Below are positions 47,285-48,623 of a stretch of 48,623 bases of DNA, one piece after another (position 1 is the first letter of the stretch; each line of letters starts with the position of its first letter). This DNA is from Niveibacterium sp. 24ML (GTDB lineage: Bacteria; Pseudomonadota; Gammaproteobacteria; Burkholderiales; Rhodocyclaceae). Where the stretch lies: the NCBI RefSeq assembly GCF_026586805.1, contig NZ_JAPFHA010000028.1:1-48623 (forward strand). Direction: 5' to 3'. The position numbers and the translations under genes are program-made. Below the pieces are notes generated by a model, which made no database searches, was not told the origin of the DNA, and saw only the letters and a list, made by a program, of their open reading frames with translations.

Positions 47285-48310
47285 ATGCATCGCCTAAGCA
47301 ATACACGAAGCCTCGTTGCAGGCATCCTCCTTTTCGGGTGCTCTTCTAATTGCAACGCTATGGCGCCCGACTACGGCGTCGTTGAATTGATCTGGTCGCT
47401 AATCGGAGGAGTCGGGCTTGTTTTCGCGGGACTTGGCTGGGCCGCTGCGGGCCGAGCGAAGGGAGCTTTGTTTGGCGTAGTCTTGTTTCTTGGGCTCATG
47501 GTGACCATGCTTGTGCTGATCATCTTTTCTGGCGACAAACATGAACGCGAGCTCAATGCAATGCGCGCTGACCGGAAGACTGCTGCAGAAAAGAGTGTCG
47601 CAGAAGTGCAGAAACAGTGTGAAGCTCAAGAGCGCTTCGAAGTATTCAAACCCATCAAGGTAGGCTCCAGCGTATTCGTCAACGTCAACCCGGAGCAGAA
47701 ATCACCCACAGCGATTGAAGCACCAACGGTTACCCCAACCGAGGCTATGAAGTCGCAACAGAAGAGGTTCGGCGAATCGTTTCCGCCCAGCGACAACCGT
47801 AAGCAGTATGTCAACCCAATCATCTGGATCGGCAATGCTGATCGGCCTGAGTACATTGCCGAGATTCTTCACTCAGATCTTGTTGAAACCAACAACTGGG
47901 ACCCATCCGGTAACTGGAAGTACCTTCGATTCGCCACCAAGCAGCGGTGGGACAAAGACGGTGATAGCTTCCACGCAAAAGGTTTCACCGAGACTCATAT
48001 CGACGAGCGCAAGTTTGAGAATTGGCCCGACAACAAAATTGTGATGCCTATCCCAATTTGGGAGGCGCTCGCGCAGTACGTATTCGAAGTAGACGACATT
48101 TCTACTATGGATGACCGCCAGCACTGGGTGGCACGCGGACGCATGCGATTAAGTGATGCCAGAACGTCCGACGTGCTGGCAGAGTACGTCGGCTTTCAGT
48201 CGATACTGGATAGGCAGGCCGTCTGCCCTAAAGCCAAAGAAGCCTCCTCGGAACAAGGGCAATGGGACATGCTTCGGTTTTTCTTCGAACGCGTCACCGA
48301 GAAGTCCTGA
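47285..48310 (+). CDS. Membrane protein of unknown function
   Basis: A 341-residue protein. The N-terminus has a lipobox-like LLFGC (Cys19), then two membrane helices (about 32-56 and 60-83), a charged helical segment (HERELNAMRADRKTAAEKSVAEVQKQ) and a soluble C-terminal domain of about 220 residues (NPIIWIGNADRPEYIAEILHSD ... YVFEVDDISTMDDRQHWVARGRMRLSD). No family is recognised. GC content and codon use are visibly lower and less biased than in the rest of the window, and repeats lie on both sides, so it may have been acquired. ATG 47285 lacks a strong ribosome-binding site. Confidence 0.7.
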   Translation: MHRLSNTRSLVAGILLFGCSSNCNAMAPDYGVVELIWSLIGGVGLVFAGLGWAAAGRAKGALFGVVLFLGLMVTMLVLIIFSGDKHERELNAMRADRKTAAEKSVAEVQKQCEAQERFEVFKPIKVGSSVFVNVNPEQKSPTAIEAPTVTPTEAMKSQQKRFGESFPPSDNRKQYVNPIIWIGNADRPEYIAEILHSDLVETNNWDPSGNWKYLRFATKQRWDKDGDSFHAKGFTETHIDERKFENWPDNKIVMPIPIWEALAQYVFEVDDISTMDDRQHWVARGRMRLSDARTSDVLAEYVGFQSILDRQAVCPKAKEASSEQGQWDMLRFFFERVTEKS

Positions 48311-48373
48311 ACCTTCTATAACGGCGCGCAAGTTGGCGCCCCCAAACTTTCTCTTCTAACAGATTGGCAGTCA

Positions 48374-48400
48374 TTGGGCTGAGCCCAACGAAACCCAACG
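48374..48400. repeat. TTGGGC/GCCCAA intergenic repeat fragment
   Basis: TTGGGC-TGA-GCCCAA followed by AACGAAACCCAACG. On the minus strand this reads like the widespread GTTGGGTTTCG...CTCAGCCCAA repeat of proteobacterial intergenic DNA. Confidence 0.45.
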
Positions 48401-48456
48401 CGTCGGCGTGCGAAGGGCCGCGACGCATTACTCCGGCCTTCCCGTTCAAGCCGGGT

Positions 48457-48623
48457 CCCGCCCCGGCGGGCGTGTTACTTCTTTTGCTTCGTCAAAAGAA
48501 GTAACCAAAAAAAGACGACCCGGCGTTCGCGGTCAGGCGCTGCGCACCTGACTTCCCTCGCGTGCTCGCGCAGTCGGGCGGCTGCGGAACTCGGCCCTGC
48601 GGGCCTCAGACAGTCCTCGCCGT
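48457..48623. repeat. Dispersed intergenic repeat with 12-bp hairpin, cut by window end
   Basis: CCCGCC / GGCGGG is followed by a perfect 12-bp inverted repeat, TTACTTCTTTTG (48475-48486) and CAAAAGAAGTAA (48493-48504) around CTTCGT, then ACCAAAAAAAGACGACCCGG and a GC-rich tail with GCGGAACTCGGCC...CTCAGACAG. I recognise this layout as a repeat seen in many copies in beta/gammaproteobacterial genomes. The copy runs past the window edge. No gene is seen in 48311-48623. Confidence 0.65.

Overview
The window is GC-rich chromosomal DNA (gene 3' ends and the last ~1.4 kb are less so) from a betaproteobacterium, most likely of the Rhodocyclales. This rests on the tkt-gap-pgk-pyk-fba order, the ubiC-ubiA-ubiD operon, a PEP-CTERM protein, the diaA-dolP pair and an intergenic repeat at the right end that I recognise from beta/gammaproteobacteria. 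Genus is not assigned. No rRNA, tRNA, CRISPR array, prophage or insertion sequence was seen.

Layout. 0.04-1.5 kb: rpiA-phoU (minus). 1.6-9.3 kb: a plus-strand run starting with a COG2908 metallophosphoesterase, a GT4 glycosyltransferase, dgkA and a second GT4 glycosyltransferase, all touching or overlapping; then a YidB-like protein, a membrane PAS-GGDEF-EAL protein, a TIM-barrel isomerase and an extended SDR. The first four genes look like a phospholipid-to-glycolipid remodelling unit of the PlcP/Agt type, and phoU and psiE (both phosphate-linked) lie in the same window. 9.4-13.3 kb: a minus-strand block rsmE-argA-yggX-pldA-small secreted protein. 13.4-15 kb: thioredoxin-like protein, inositol monophosphatase-like protein and a small membrane protein.

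15.1-24.7 kb is the central metabolic cluster: CbbP-like phosphoribulokinase, transketolase, GAPDH, PGK, pyruvate kinase and two class II fructose-bisphosphate aldolases in tandem. The first aldolase is of the enterobacterial FbaA type (class IIA), the second of the usual betaproteobacterial CbbA type (class IIB). These genes cover most of the lower Calvin cycle/glycolysis, but no RuBisCO is in the window. The leaders of tkt, gap, pgk and pyk each carry one or two compact hairpins.

24.8-31.9 kb is more accessory: psiE, a caspase-like protease with an intact His/Cys dyad, the 3' remnant of an nnrS gene, a secreted protein made of two ~75-residue repeats, a PBP4-type carboxypeptidase, a Cache-sensor histidine kinase/NarL-type regulator pair and a PEP-CTERM protein. 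32-35.6 kb: cstA/btsT-yjiX-yjiA, a conserved pyruvate/peptide uptake unit with palindromic sites in its leader. 35.6-41.6 kb: aldo-keto reductase, secreted thioredoxin, ubiCAD, diaA-dolP. 41.7-42.5 kb: bfd-bfr behind a promoter overlapped by a Fur box. 42.5-48.6 kb: a truncated AraC-family gene, a small periplasmic protein with a duplicated ribosome-binding site, uvrD, a GNAT protein, an orphan membrane protein of lower GC, and a mosaic of short intergenic repeats at the edge.

Most genes are ordinary housekeeping genes. The points most worth following up are the lipid-remodelling cluster, the mixed-class aldolase tandem with structured leaders, the gene remnants (nnrS, araC), and the two-repeat secreted protein with its strong 3' stem-loop.
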